Shown here piece by piece: positions 57,920 through 64,000 of a stretch of 64,000 nt of DNA; within the stretch, counting starts at the first letter, position 1, and every line of letters begins with the position of its first letter. Position numbers and translations under genes: made by a program. Below the pieces are notes generated by a model. It was not told the origin of the DNA. It saw nothing but the letters and a program-made list of their open reading frames with translations, and did no database searches. The stretch comes from Ruegeria halocynthiae (lineage in GTDB: Bacteria; Pseudomonadota; Alphaproteobacteria; Rhodobacterales; Rhodobacteraceae): the NCBI RefSeq assembly GCF_000743705.1, contig NZ_JQEZ01000003.1:669123-733122 (forward strand), given 5' to 3'.

Positions 57920-58633
57920 ATGCGATTTGAAACCCCTCTTGTCCCCGCCCGCCTGATCCGCCGCTACAAACGCTTTCTGGCCGATTGCACGCTGGAGGAC
58001 GGGCGCGAGGTCACCGCCCATTGCGCCAATCCCGGTTCGATGATGGGGCTGGCCGAACCCGGCACGCGGATCTGGCTGGAACCCAACGACGACCCGAAGA
58101 AAAAGCTGAAATACGGCTGGCGGCTGGTAGATCACGAAAACGGCCATTTCACCGGGGTCGATACATCCGTCCCGAACAAGGCCCTGCGCGCCGCGCTTGA
58201 GGCGGGGGAGATTCCCGAACTTGCCGCTTATGAAACTGTCCGGGCCGAGGTGAAATATGGTGAAAACAGCCGCATTGATTTCCTGCTGACCCAGCCGGGC
58301 CTGCCCGACGCCTATGTCGAAGTCAAAAGCGTGACCTTGTCCCGCCAGCCCGGTCTGGCCGAGTTTCCCGACAGCGTCACCGCGCGCGGCACCAAGCATC
58401 TGGGTGAGTTGGCAGCAATGGTGGCGCAGGGACATCGGGCGGTCATGCTGTATCTGGTGCAGCGCACCGATTGCGACCGGTTTGCGCTGGCCGCAGATAT
58501 CGACCCGACCTATGCGACCGCGTTCCGCGCGGCACAGGCGCAGGGGGTCGAGCATCTGATCTATGGAACGCGGATTTCACCCGAAGGTGTATGGCTGTGC
58601 GCAGAAAAACCCCTGCGCACAGCGATGTCCTGA
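57920..58633 (+). CDS. sfsA: Sugar fermentation stimulation protein homologue
   Basis: This 237-residue protein matches SfsA throughout: LVPARLIRRYKRFLADCTLE, HCANPGSMMGLAEPGTRIWL, VKYGENSRIDFLL, YVEVKSVTLSRQPGLAEFPD and GTKHLGELAAMVAQGHRAVM. The fold contains an OB-like part and a nuclease-like core with conserved acidic residues, and E. coli SfsA binds DNA; the precise role remains unsettled. It is divergent from the CinA-like gene. Confidence 0.95.
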   Translation: MRFETPLVPARLIRRYKRFLADCTLEDGREVTAHCANPGSMMGLAEPGTRIWLEPNDDPKKKLKYGWRLVDHENGHFTGVDTSVPNKALRAALEAGEIPELAAYETVRAEVKYGENSRIDFLLTQPGLPDAYVEVKSVTLSRQPGLAEFPDSVTARGTKHLGELAAMVAQGHRAVMLYLVQRTDCDRFALAADIDPTYATAFRAAQAQGVEHLIYGTRISPEGVWLCAEKPLRTAMS

Positions 58634-58635
58634 CA

Positions 58636-58655
58636 AGGCCGGGTCAGTCCGGCCT
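58636..58655. terminator. Possible convergent terminator after sfsA
   Basis: AGGCCGG (58636-58642) pairs perfectly with CCGGCCT (58649-58655) around GTCAGT. It lies between the convergent sfsA and VOC genes. The T-run is weak, so terminator function is uncertain. Confidence 0.4.
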
Positions 58656-58661
58656 CAGGCT

Positions 58662-59033
58662 TTAGCCAAAAACGTAAAAGCACAGTTTGTTGCCATCGGG
58701 GTCGCGGACATAAGCGCCATAGAATTCGTCCGGCACGCGCTGACCGGGTTCGCCTTCGTCGGTCGCGCCCAGGCTGATCGCCTTGTTGTACAGCACGCCC
58801 ACTTCGTCCTTTGATTCGGCCGGAAAGGCCACCATGACGCCGTTCCCGCCCGAGCAGCTGCCGCCGTCGAAGGGTTCGCAAATGGCCAGCATCGGCGCAG
58901 CGGGGTCGCTGCCGATAAACACGATGCGGCCCGCATCAATCTGAACCTGCGCGTTTTGTTTCGAAAACAGCCCGGTGTAAAATTCTTTGGCCCGGCCCAG
59001 ATCCGAGACACCGATGGTTACATATCCAATCAT
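58662..59033 (-). CDS. VOC-family (glyoxalase/bleomycin resistance fold) protein
   Basis: This 123-residue protein has the vicinal-oxygen-chelate fold: MIGYVTIGVSDLGRAKEFYT at the start, MVAFPAESKDEVGVLYNKAI in the middle, and FYGAYVRDPDGNKLCFYVFG at the end. The expected metal-ligand His at the first strand is replaced by Thr (VTIGVSD), so it may bind ligand rather than metal. AGGATAA precedes the ATG at 59033. Substrate unknown. Confidence 0.87.
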   Translation of the reverse strand: MIGYVTIGVSDLGRAKEFYTGLFSKQNAQVQIDAGRIVFIGSDPAAPMLAICEPFDGGSCSGGNGVMVAFPAESKDEVGVLYNKAISLGATDEGEPGQRVPDEFYGAYVRDPDGNKLCFYVFG

Positions 59034-59200
59034 GAAATTATCCTGTTTTGAGTGGTTGAGATTGAGGCGCAGTTTCTGCACTGCACCGGGATATACAAAT
59101 CACGAAAACGGCATCACTTGGCGCAGGCCAGTTTCGGTCGTCACCACGCCAGAGAAGGACGGCGTTCCTGCCGCCGTTTAGTTCCCCCAACGCCCGCTGA

Positions 59201-60868
59201 TCATTGACCCTTTATGTCGGGCCACAGGTCCGCATCCAGATTTTTGACAAAGGGGGCAAGCTGATCCGCCGCCACCTGCCACGCCCCGATCGACGACGTG
59301 TTGACCGGTTTGCGCGCTTGTAGATTACTGGCGGTTTTGATGGCGTTGGGCGACTTGTCCGGTGACAACATGCTGTCCTGAAACGGCAGATCGCATATCC
59401 GCGCAAGCTGTTTGGCGGTGTCTTCCACATTGTGGACCAGCATTTCGTACCGGATGTCATGAATGCGGCCCGGCAGAACATTGTGCCAGTGCAGCATATA
59501 GCGGCGATACCGGTTGGCCTCGGCCGCCATCCATTTCAGGTCATGCGTGTAATACAACCCGCCAGCGCCGAAATTCGCACGCCACATCGACAAGGCGATA
59601 TCCCGGGGGTCGCGCAGCACGTTCAGGATGATGGCGTTGGGAAATGCCCGCGCGATCTCGCCCAGAAACGCATAGTTTCCGGGGGCCTTGTCCACAAAAG
59701 CTGCGGCCCTTTCGGGCAGATTCGGCAGCTTTTCCACATAGAAATCCGCCAGACTATGCGCCGCGCGCCACGCAGGCGGCTGCGTTTCGGCCTGTCTGAC
59801 CCATTGTTGAACGCTTGCCAGTTCCCCAAACCCATGCACATCGGAATGCCGCGCCAGAATACGCTCGACCAGAGTTGTGCCGGATCTGGGCAGGCCGACA
59901 ACGAAAACCGGCCGCGAGATATTTGTGTGCGCTTCACCTGACGCCACCGGCAGAGGGGCCGCCAGACGTTTGGCGCACTCTTGCGCGCTGCGGTCTTCCC
60001 AGGATTTGAAGCCATCGCGCAACAGCGTGTGGGCCGCGCTCAGCTGGGTCATTTCTTGCGTGGTGTCCTGATCCAGTCGCGCCAGTGTGGCGGCGGCAAA
60101 ATGTATCTTTGCGGTCTCTTCGGGATTGGCCGCCGGTTCACCATCAAGCGATTGGGAAATCTGGGTCCGCAGCGTTGAAACATCGTCCTGCGTCAGGTTC
60201 GGCAGCGTGGCCATCATTTCGATGGTTTCAGAGTGGCCAGGGGTCAGCGCAAGCGCGGCGCGCGCATACTTCAGCGCCTCATCCAGATGTCCCATACCCA
60301 GCTGCGCCTTGGCCATACGCAGTTGACCATGTTGGAACTTGGGATGCTGCCTGACCACCTCGGACAGCACGTCGATTGCGCGGTCCCATTGGTGCATTTC
60401 GTCCAGAATATCCGCCCGCAGGCACTTGGCATTCAGATTCGCGGGATCACCCTTGAGCACCAGATCAACCGCAGCCAGGGCGTTCTCCAATTCGCGCATA
60501 TGCAGCAATGCCATGGCACGGATGAACTGTTGGGGCGGTGTCAAAGGCCCGCGTGCGCCGATTTTTGCCAGAAACTGTAACGCGGCCTCGGCGTCGCCGC
60601 CCTGCACCAGGCTCAGGCCATAGTTTTGGATCAGCTCGGAATTTCCGGGATCCAGCCGCCAGGCCCGTTCGAAATAAGTCTGGGCCAGTTTGGATTTGCG
60701 CTGCTGAACCGCGCACAAACCCGCAAGCCTTGGTAATGCCGCCACATTTGGCCATTTCTTGGCGGCTTTTGTGGCCCGTTTGAACGCCCGTTCTGGCCGA
60801 CCATTCCTGAGCAACTCACTGATACTGGCCACCTCGGCCTTCAGTTGGTCAGCTTTTTGCATGGCCAT
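59201..60868 (-). CDS. TPR-domain sulfotransferase
   Basis: The N-terminal half (about 1-270) consists of repeated helix pairs of the TPR type, for example AQTYFERAWRLDPGNSELIQ and LKYARAALALTPGHSETIEM. The C-terminal half is a sulfotransferase that uses PAPS: the 5'-phosphosulfate loop is VVGLPRSGTTLVERILARHS near residue 315, and the 3'-phosphate site is LRDPRDIALSMWRANFG near 425. The protein has 555 residues and no signal peptide. Such TPR-sulfotransferase fusions are common in marine bacteria and presumably sulfate a glycan, lipid or protein; the acceptor is unknown. It is divergent from map. Confidence 0.9.
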   Translation of the reverse strand: MAMQKADQLKAEVASISELLRNGRPERAFKRATKAAKKWPNVAALPRLAGLCAVQQRKSKLAQTYFERAWRLDPGNSELIQNYGLSLVQGGDAEAALQFLAKIGARGPLTPPQQFIRAMALLHMRELENALAAVDLVLKGDPANLNAKCLRADILDEMHQWDRAIDVLSEVVRQHPKFQHGQLRMAKAQLGMGHLDEALKYARAALALTPGHSETIEMMATLPNLTQDDVSTLRTQISQSLDGEPAANPEETAKIHFAAATLARLDQDTTQEMTQLSAAHTLLRDGFKSWEDRSAQECAKRLAAPLPVASGEAHTNISRPVFVVGLPRSGTTLVERILARHSDVHGFGELASVQQWVRQAETQPPAWRAAHSLADFYVEKLPNLPERAAAFVDKAPGNYAFLGEIARAFPNAIILNVLRDPRDIALSMWRANFGAGGLYYTHDLKWMAAEANRYRRYMLHWHNVLPGRIHDIRYEMLVHNVEDTAKQLARICDLPFQDSMLSPDKSPNAIKTASNLQARKPVNTSSIGAWQVAADQLAPFVKNLDADLWPDIKGQ

Positions 60869-61054
60869 GCCCTTCTATCTTTTGCGCATCCGAGCGGATT
60901 GGGTTCCGTGCTAATCCATTCCGCCCCGGGGGTCCACCTGAGTTGCAAGCCTGCATCAAGCCCGTCCTTGACTTTGTGGTTTTGCGCCCTCTGGTACTTT
61001 CTGCACAAGCAGCGTAAAAGGTGCGCTGCGCGAAATATATGGAGCCCCGCACCG

Positions 61055-61867
61055 ATGAAAGAACATCGTGGCCGTCTGACGAAGGACGGTATCCGCATTT
61101 ATGAACAGAGTGACTTTGCCGGTATGCACACGGCAGGGGCTTTGGCTGCGCGAATACTCGATGACGTTGCAATCCATGTCTTTCCCGGCCAGAGCACGGC
61201 GGAAATCGATCGCCTGATCACGCAAATGGTCGAGGATGCGGGCGCGACTTCGGCCACCATCGGCTACAAAGGTTATCAGCACGCCAGCTGTATCAGCGTG
61301 AATCACGTGGTCTGCCACGGCATTCCCGGCGACAAGAAATTGAAGGATGGCGACATCCTGAATATCGACGTCACGGTCATTGTCGACGGCTGGTTCGGCG
61401 ATACTTCGCGCATGTATGTGGCCGGCAAACTGCCGCGCAAGGCGGAACGTCTGATTCAGGTGACCCATGACGCGCTGTTCAAGGGCATCGAGATGGTCAA
61501 ACCGGGCAATACATTCGGTGATATCGGCCACGCGATCCAAGCCTATGTCGAGGCGCACCGGATGAGCGTTGTCCGCGATTTCTGCGGCCACGGTCTGGGT
61601 CGGGTGTTCCACGCGCCGCCCAACGTGCTGCACTATGGTCGTCCGGGCACCGGTGCCAAGTTGGAAGAAGGCATGTTCTTTACCATCGAACCGATGGTCA
61701 ATCTGGGCCGCCCCGAGACCAAGACATTGGCCGATGACTGGACCGCTGTGACGCGCGACAAGTCGCTGTCGGCACAGTTCGAGCATTCGGTGGGTGTGAC
61801 GGCGGATGGGGTCGAGATTTTCACCCTGTCGCCGGGCGGTAAATACCACCCGACCTATTCGTCCTGA
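61055..61867 (+). CDS. map: Type I methionine aminopeptidase
   Basis: Map removes the initiator Met from nascent proteins. The five metal ligands lie in DVTVIVDGWFGDTSRMYV (two Asp), HGLGRVFH (His), TIEPMVNLG (Glu) and AQFEHSVGV (Glu), and HGIPGD carries the catalytic His. The 270-residue length is usual. The ATG at 61055 with GGAG upstream is preferred; the open frame begins earlier but lacks family similarity there. Confidence 0.96.
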   Translation: MKEHRGRLTKDGIRIYEQSDFAGMHTAGALAARILDDVAIHVFPGQSTAEIDRLITQMVEDAGATSATIGYKGYQHASCISVNHVVCHGIPGDKKLKDGDILNIDVTVIVDGWFGDTSRMYVAGKLPRKAERLIQVTHDALFKGIEMVKPGNTFGDIGHAIQAYVEAHRMSVVRDFCGHGLGRVFHAPPNVLHYGRPGTGAKLEEGMFFTIEPMVNLGRPETKTLADDWTAVTRDKSLSAQFEHSVGVTADGVEIFTLSPGGKYHPTYSS

Positions 61868-62034
61868 TCAGCGGCCTGATCGCGCAACAGTTTCAACAGC
61901 AGAGTGTCCTGCCCCCATGGCGTAACCGCGTCATGGATGAACACGGGCGCGCGCCGGGGTTTGGGCGGCGGGCCGGTGGCGATGTCGGTATCCTGTGCGA
62001 AGGTCCAGAGCGGAGGGGTTACGGCGCGGTCCAT
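61855..62034 (-). CDS. Small hypothetical protein overlapping the end of map
   Basis: A 59-residue reading frame starts with MDRAVTPPLWTFAQDTDIAT and ends LLLKLLRDQAADQDE, with PPPKPRRAPVFIHDAV between. It lies 25 bases downstream of the HAD phosphatase stop on the same strand, and its last 13 bases overlap the 3' end of map on the other strand. I do not recognise a family. The ribosome site is weak. It may be real, as its composition is protein-like, but the evidence is thin. Confidence 0.45.
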   Translation of the reverse strand: MDRAVTPPLWTFAQDTDIATGPPPKPRRAPVFIHDAVTPWGQDTLLLKLLRDQAADQDE

Positions 62035-62059
62035 GGGCCGGAATGTTAGCACGGTTCGA

Positions 62060-62695
62060 TCAAATTCCCAAAAGCGTCGGAACCTCGGCCATATCTGAAA
62101 AGACCTCGGCCCCAAGCGCAGCCAATTGCGCGCCATCCCCGTCGGCGGCATAGCCCAGACAACGCATGTTGGCGCGGATCGCAGCGGTGACACCGCTTGG
62201 GCTGTCTTCGATAACCACCGCAGAAGTGGCGCCAAACTGTTCGGCCGCCGCCCGAAACATGGTCGGGTCCGGCTTGCCGACACCCAGCACGTGGGCCGAG
62301 AACATCGCGCCTTTGAAGCGGTCCCACACACCGTTCTGGCCCAGCGTGATCCTCATTTTGTCGGGGCTGCCGTTTGAGGCGACACAAAACGGCACCTCCT
62401 TTCGGTCAAGATGCGCCAGCAACCCTGGCACCCCTTGGACCAGGGGCACACCCGCCCGCAGGCGGGCATAGGTTTCGGCGTAAACCTCATCAATCCAGTT
62501 CTCGGGCAAATCCGCCCCCAGACCGCGCGCGATCTCTTGCGCCCTAGGCATGGTTGTGCCGACAAAAAGGGACATGCATTCCGCCAAACCAAGGTGCAGG
62601 CCATAACGTTCCAGGCTGTCGACCAACACTTGATTGGACAGCGGCTCGCTGTCGACCAGAACGCCGTCGCAGTCAAAGATTACCAGATCATGCAT
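62060..62695 (-). CDS. HAD-superfamily phosphatase, phosphoglycolate phosphatase/beta-phosphoglucomutase-like
   Basis: This 211-residue enzyme has the HAD motifs in order: FDCDGVLVDSE (motif I with nucleophile Asp8) at the start, VASNGSPDKM (motif II), then GKPDPTMF (motif III Lys) and VIEDSPSGVTAA (motif IV). The helical cap lies between motifs I and II. The substrate could be phosphoglycolate, a sugar phosphate or another small phosphomonoester. It is followed by the small hypothetical gene on the same strand. Confidence 0.92.
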   Translation of the reverse strand: MHDLVIFDCDGVLVDSEPLSNQVLVDSLERYGLHLGLAECMSLFVGTTMPRAQEIARGLGADLPENWIDEVYAETYARLRAGVPLVQGVPGLLAHLDRKEVPFCVASNGSPDKMRITLGQNGVWDRFKGAMFSAHVLGVGKPDPTMFRAAAEQFGATSAVVIEDSPSGVTAAIRANMRCLGYAADGDGAQLAALGAEVFSDMAEVPTLLGI

Positions 62696-62784
62696 TATTG
62701 GATCTCCGCCGGTGTCAGGTTTGGAGTAGCCGAGGCCACGCGCAGGTGCAAATCAGACGTCAGCGCGTTTTCGCCCGAACGGTT

Positions 62785-63345
62785 TCAGCCTGAAACATCC
62801 CGCCACATCAACGAGATATGGGTATCCCCATATTTCCGCGCACCCTCTGCCGTGAACCCATCAGGGGCGGTCATTGGGGCGTTCTCTTCCCATACGATCA
62901 GGGCATCGTCAGCAACCCAGCCCCCCACTACAGCGGCGCCCAGCGCCTTTTGACCCAGCGCCTTGCCATACGGCGGGTCGAGGAAGATCAGGTCACAGGG
63001 CGCACCCGGATTGTCACCCAACCGGGTCGCATCGCGGCGGATCAGCTGGGTGTGGTCGCCGCTGCGGGTCAGGTCGATGTTCTTGCGGATCAGACCCTGC
63101 GCCACGCGTCCGTCATCGACAAATATCACATGGGCCGCACCGCGCGACAGCGCCTCAAGCCCCAGCGCGCCGGTGCCTGCAAACAGGTCCAGCACGCGCA
63201 CCCCGTCAAAGTCGACTTGGTGGCCCAGCACGTTGAACAGGCTTTCGCGTACCCGGTCGGTGGTCGGGCGCAGATGCGCGCCTGCATCCCCTTTGCCGAC
63301 CGAGGCTAGCGCCCGGCCCCGGAACGCTCCGGCGATGATCCTCAC
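62785..63345 (-). CDS. rsmD: 16S rRNA (guanine-966-N2)-methyltransferase
   Basis: RsmD methylates G966 of 16S rRNA. The 186 residues contain RIIAGAFRGRALASVGKGDA, RPTTDRVRESLFNVL, the SAM loop DLFAGTGALGLEALSRGA and the catalytic motif FLDPPYGKALGQ. The start is a GTG that overlaps the stop of the FAD reductase gene upstream by 4 bases (GTGA at 63342-63345). Confidence 0.95.
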   Translation of the reverse strand: MRIIAGAFRGRALASVGKGDAGAHLRPTTDRVRESLFNVLGHQVDFDGVRVLDLFAGTGALGLEALSRGAAHVIFVDDGRVAQGLIRKNIDLTRSGDHTQLIRRDATRLGDNPGAPCDLIFLDPPYGKALGQKALGAAVVGGWVADDALIVWEENAPMTAPDGFTAEGARKYGDTHISLMWRDVSG

Positions 63346-64000
63346 GCTTTGAGCAGCGGTTTCAGATCCGCGTCCGGGTCGGCCACAACAGCCGGATCGG
63401 CGGTTTTGCCCGCGTCGATCAGGCGCTTGCCCACCATATAGGCGCGCGGGTCGTTCATCGCGTCCACCGCGATCAGCTGGTCGCCCTTGTAGTACCAGAA
63501 GGACACGGTCTGGCCCTCACCCTTGCGGGTCACGACGCGGTCGTACCCGGTGTTCAGACCCGCAATCTGCAGTTTCACGTCATACTGATCCGACCAGAAC
63601 CAGGGCGTCGCCACATAATCTTTGGCCGCGCCCAGCATGTTCTGGGCCACGATCTCGGCCTGATCAATCGCGTTGGGCACGCTTTCCAGCCGGATACGTT
63701 CGCCATTGTGCGGGAAAGAGGCGCAATCGCCCGCCGCCCAGATCGACGGATCGGAGGTGCGGCCATGGGCATCGGTCCTGATGCCGTTGTCCAGTTCAAG
63801 CCCTGCCAGCTCGGCCAGTTGGGTTGATGGCGCGATGCCGACACCGACAACGACAAAATCAACCGCCAGCTCGGAACCATCGGTCAGCACCGCCCCGGTC
63901 ACCTTGCCGTTTTCGCCAACCAGACGGTCCAGCCCGACGCCTTCGCGGATATCGGCCCCGTATTCGCTGTGCAATGTGCGGAAGTAATCGCTGGTTTCCG
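63342..64000 (-). CDS. FAD-dependent ferredoxin/rubredoxin-type reductase, N-terminus beyond the window
   Basis: About 219 residues of the C-terminal part are visible; the frame runs off the right edge. VDFVVVGVGIAPSTQLAELA and SIWAAGDCASFPHNGERIRL are the NADH- and FAD-binding stretches of the ferredoxin-reductase family, and SVPNAIDQAEIVAQNMLGAA is also characteristic. The C-terminal domain (about the last 90 residues, TPWFWSDQYDVKLQIAGLN) is of the reductase C type. It probably feeds electrons to a ferredoxin or P450 system, but the partner is not visible. Its stop overlaps the rsmD start. Confidence 0.9.
   Translation of the reverse strand, partial: ETSDYFRTLHSEYGADIREGVGLDRLVGENGKVTGAVLTDGSELAVDFVVVGVGIAPSTQLAELAGLELDNGIRTDAHGRTSDPSIWAAGDCASFPHNGERIRLESVPNAIDQAEIVAQNMLGAAKDYVATPWFWSDQYDVKLQIAGLNTGYDRVVTRKGEGQTVSFWYYKGDQLIAVDAMNDPRAYMVGKRLIDAGKTADPAVVADPDADLKPLLKA

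Overview
The window looks like a chromosomal segment of a marine alphaproteobacterium of the Rhodobacteraceae (Roseobacter group). The DNA is GC-rich. Many products have their best-known relatives in that group: a double-domain ALDH16 aldehyde dehydrogenase, the TmpA/TmpB phosphonate pathway, DUF3035 and DUF1674 proteins, RTX proteins and a BCCT transporter. Genes are packed into short operons, often with 4-base ATGA or GTGA overlaps. I saw no tRNA, rRNA, CRISPR array, phage module or intact insertion sequence. This is mostly core chromosome with small accessory patches.

Layout. 1-2.9 kb: rmuC (cut by the window edge) and mutL. 3.1-7.0 kb: a four-gene TroABCD-type metal ABC importer; one permease carries a fused DtxR-like domain, and two palindromes lie upstream. 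7.2-11.5 kb: deoC, ALDH16 and an SDR, probably a deoxynucleoside or aldehyde catabolic operon. 11.5-20.0 kb, minus strand: a paired M16 protease system, a DUF3035 lipoprotein, lspA, purH, a heparinase II/III-like protein and rsmB. 20.1-24.6 kb: a DUF1674 gene, then a LysR regulator divergent from tmpA-tmpB and a third coupled gene of the ureidoglycolate lyase fold, followed by an exported protein resembling an alanyl-tRNA synthetase core. 24.6-29.7 kb: dapB, rbfA, a phosphodiester glycosidase, truB, DUF1643, an RTX protein and rpsO. 29.7-35.4 kb: an accessory patch (GntR/NCS1 transporter pair, frameshifted GNAT gene, duplicated-domain RTX-type protein, BCCT transporter) that separates rpsO from pnp. 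35.9-38.0 kb: pnp.

38-49 kb is mixed: DUF1326, a beta-barrel protein, a GT25-like glycosyltransferase, a 1-Cys peroxiredoxin divergent from an aldehyde dehydrogenase, an AraC/methyltransferase repair fusion, nth with an adenosine-type kinase, and a coupled radical SAM/DUF547 pair. 48.5-54.9 kb: a NYN-domain protein, rppH, a FadH-type dienoyl-CoA reductase, an MFS transporter, a DUF4399 protein and a LysR regulator. 55-64 kb: a four-gene overlapping operon (CinA-like, GNAT, AhpD-like, OmpA-like), sfsA, a VOC protein, a TPR-sulfotransferase, map, a HAD phosphatase, rsmD and a truncated FAD reductase.

The most distinctive system is the LysR-tmpA-tmpB-cupin cluster at 20.3-23.6 kb. By analogy with the characterised TmpA/TmpB enzymes it should convert 2-trimethylaminoethylphosphonate to glycine betaine plus phosphate. 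The role of its third gene is not known to me. Other points of interest are the exported AlaRS-like protein, the permease-DtxR fusion, a 16-bp inverted repeat behind the metal operon, and the insertion of secreted-protein and transporter genes into the truB-rpsO-pnp block. All assignments come from reading the sequence; no database search was run.
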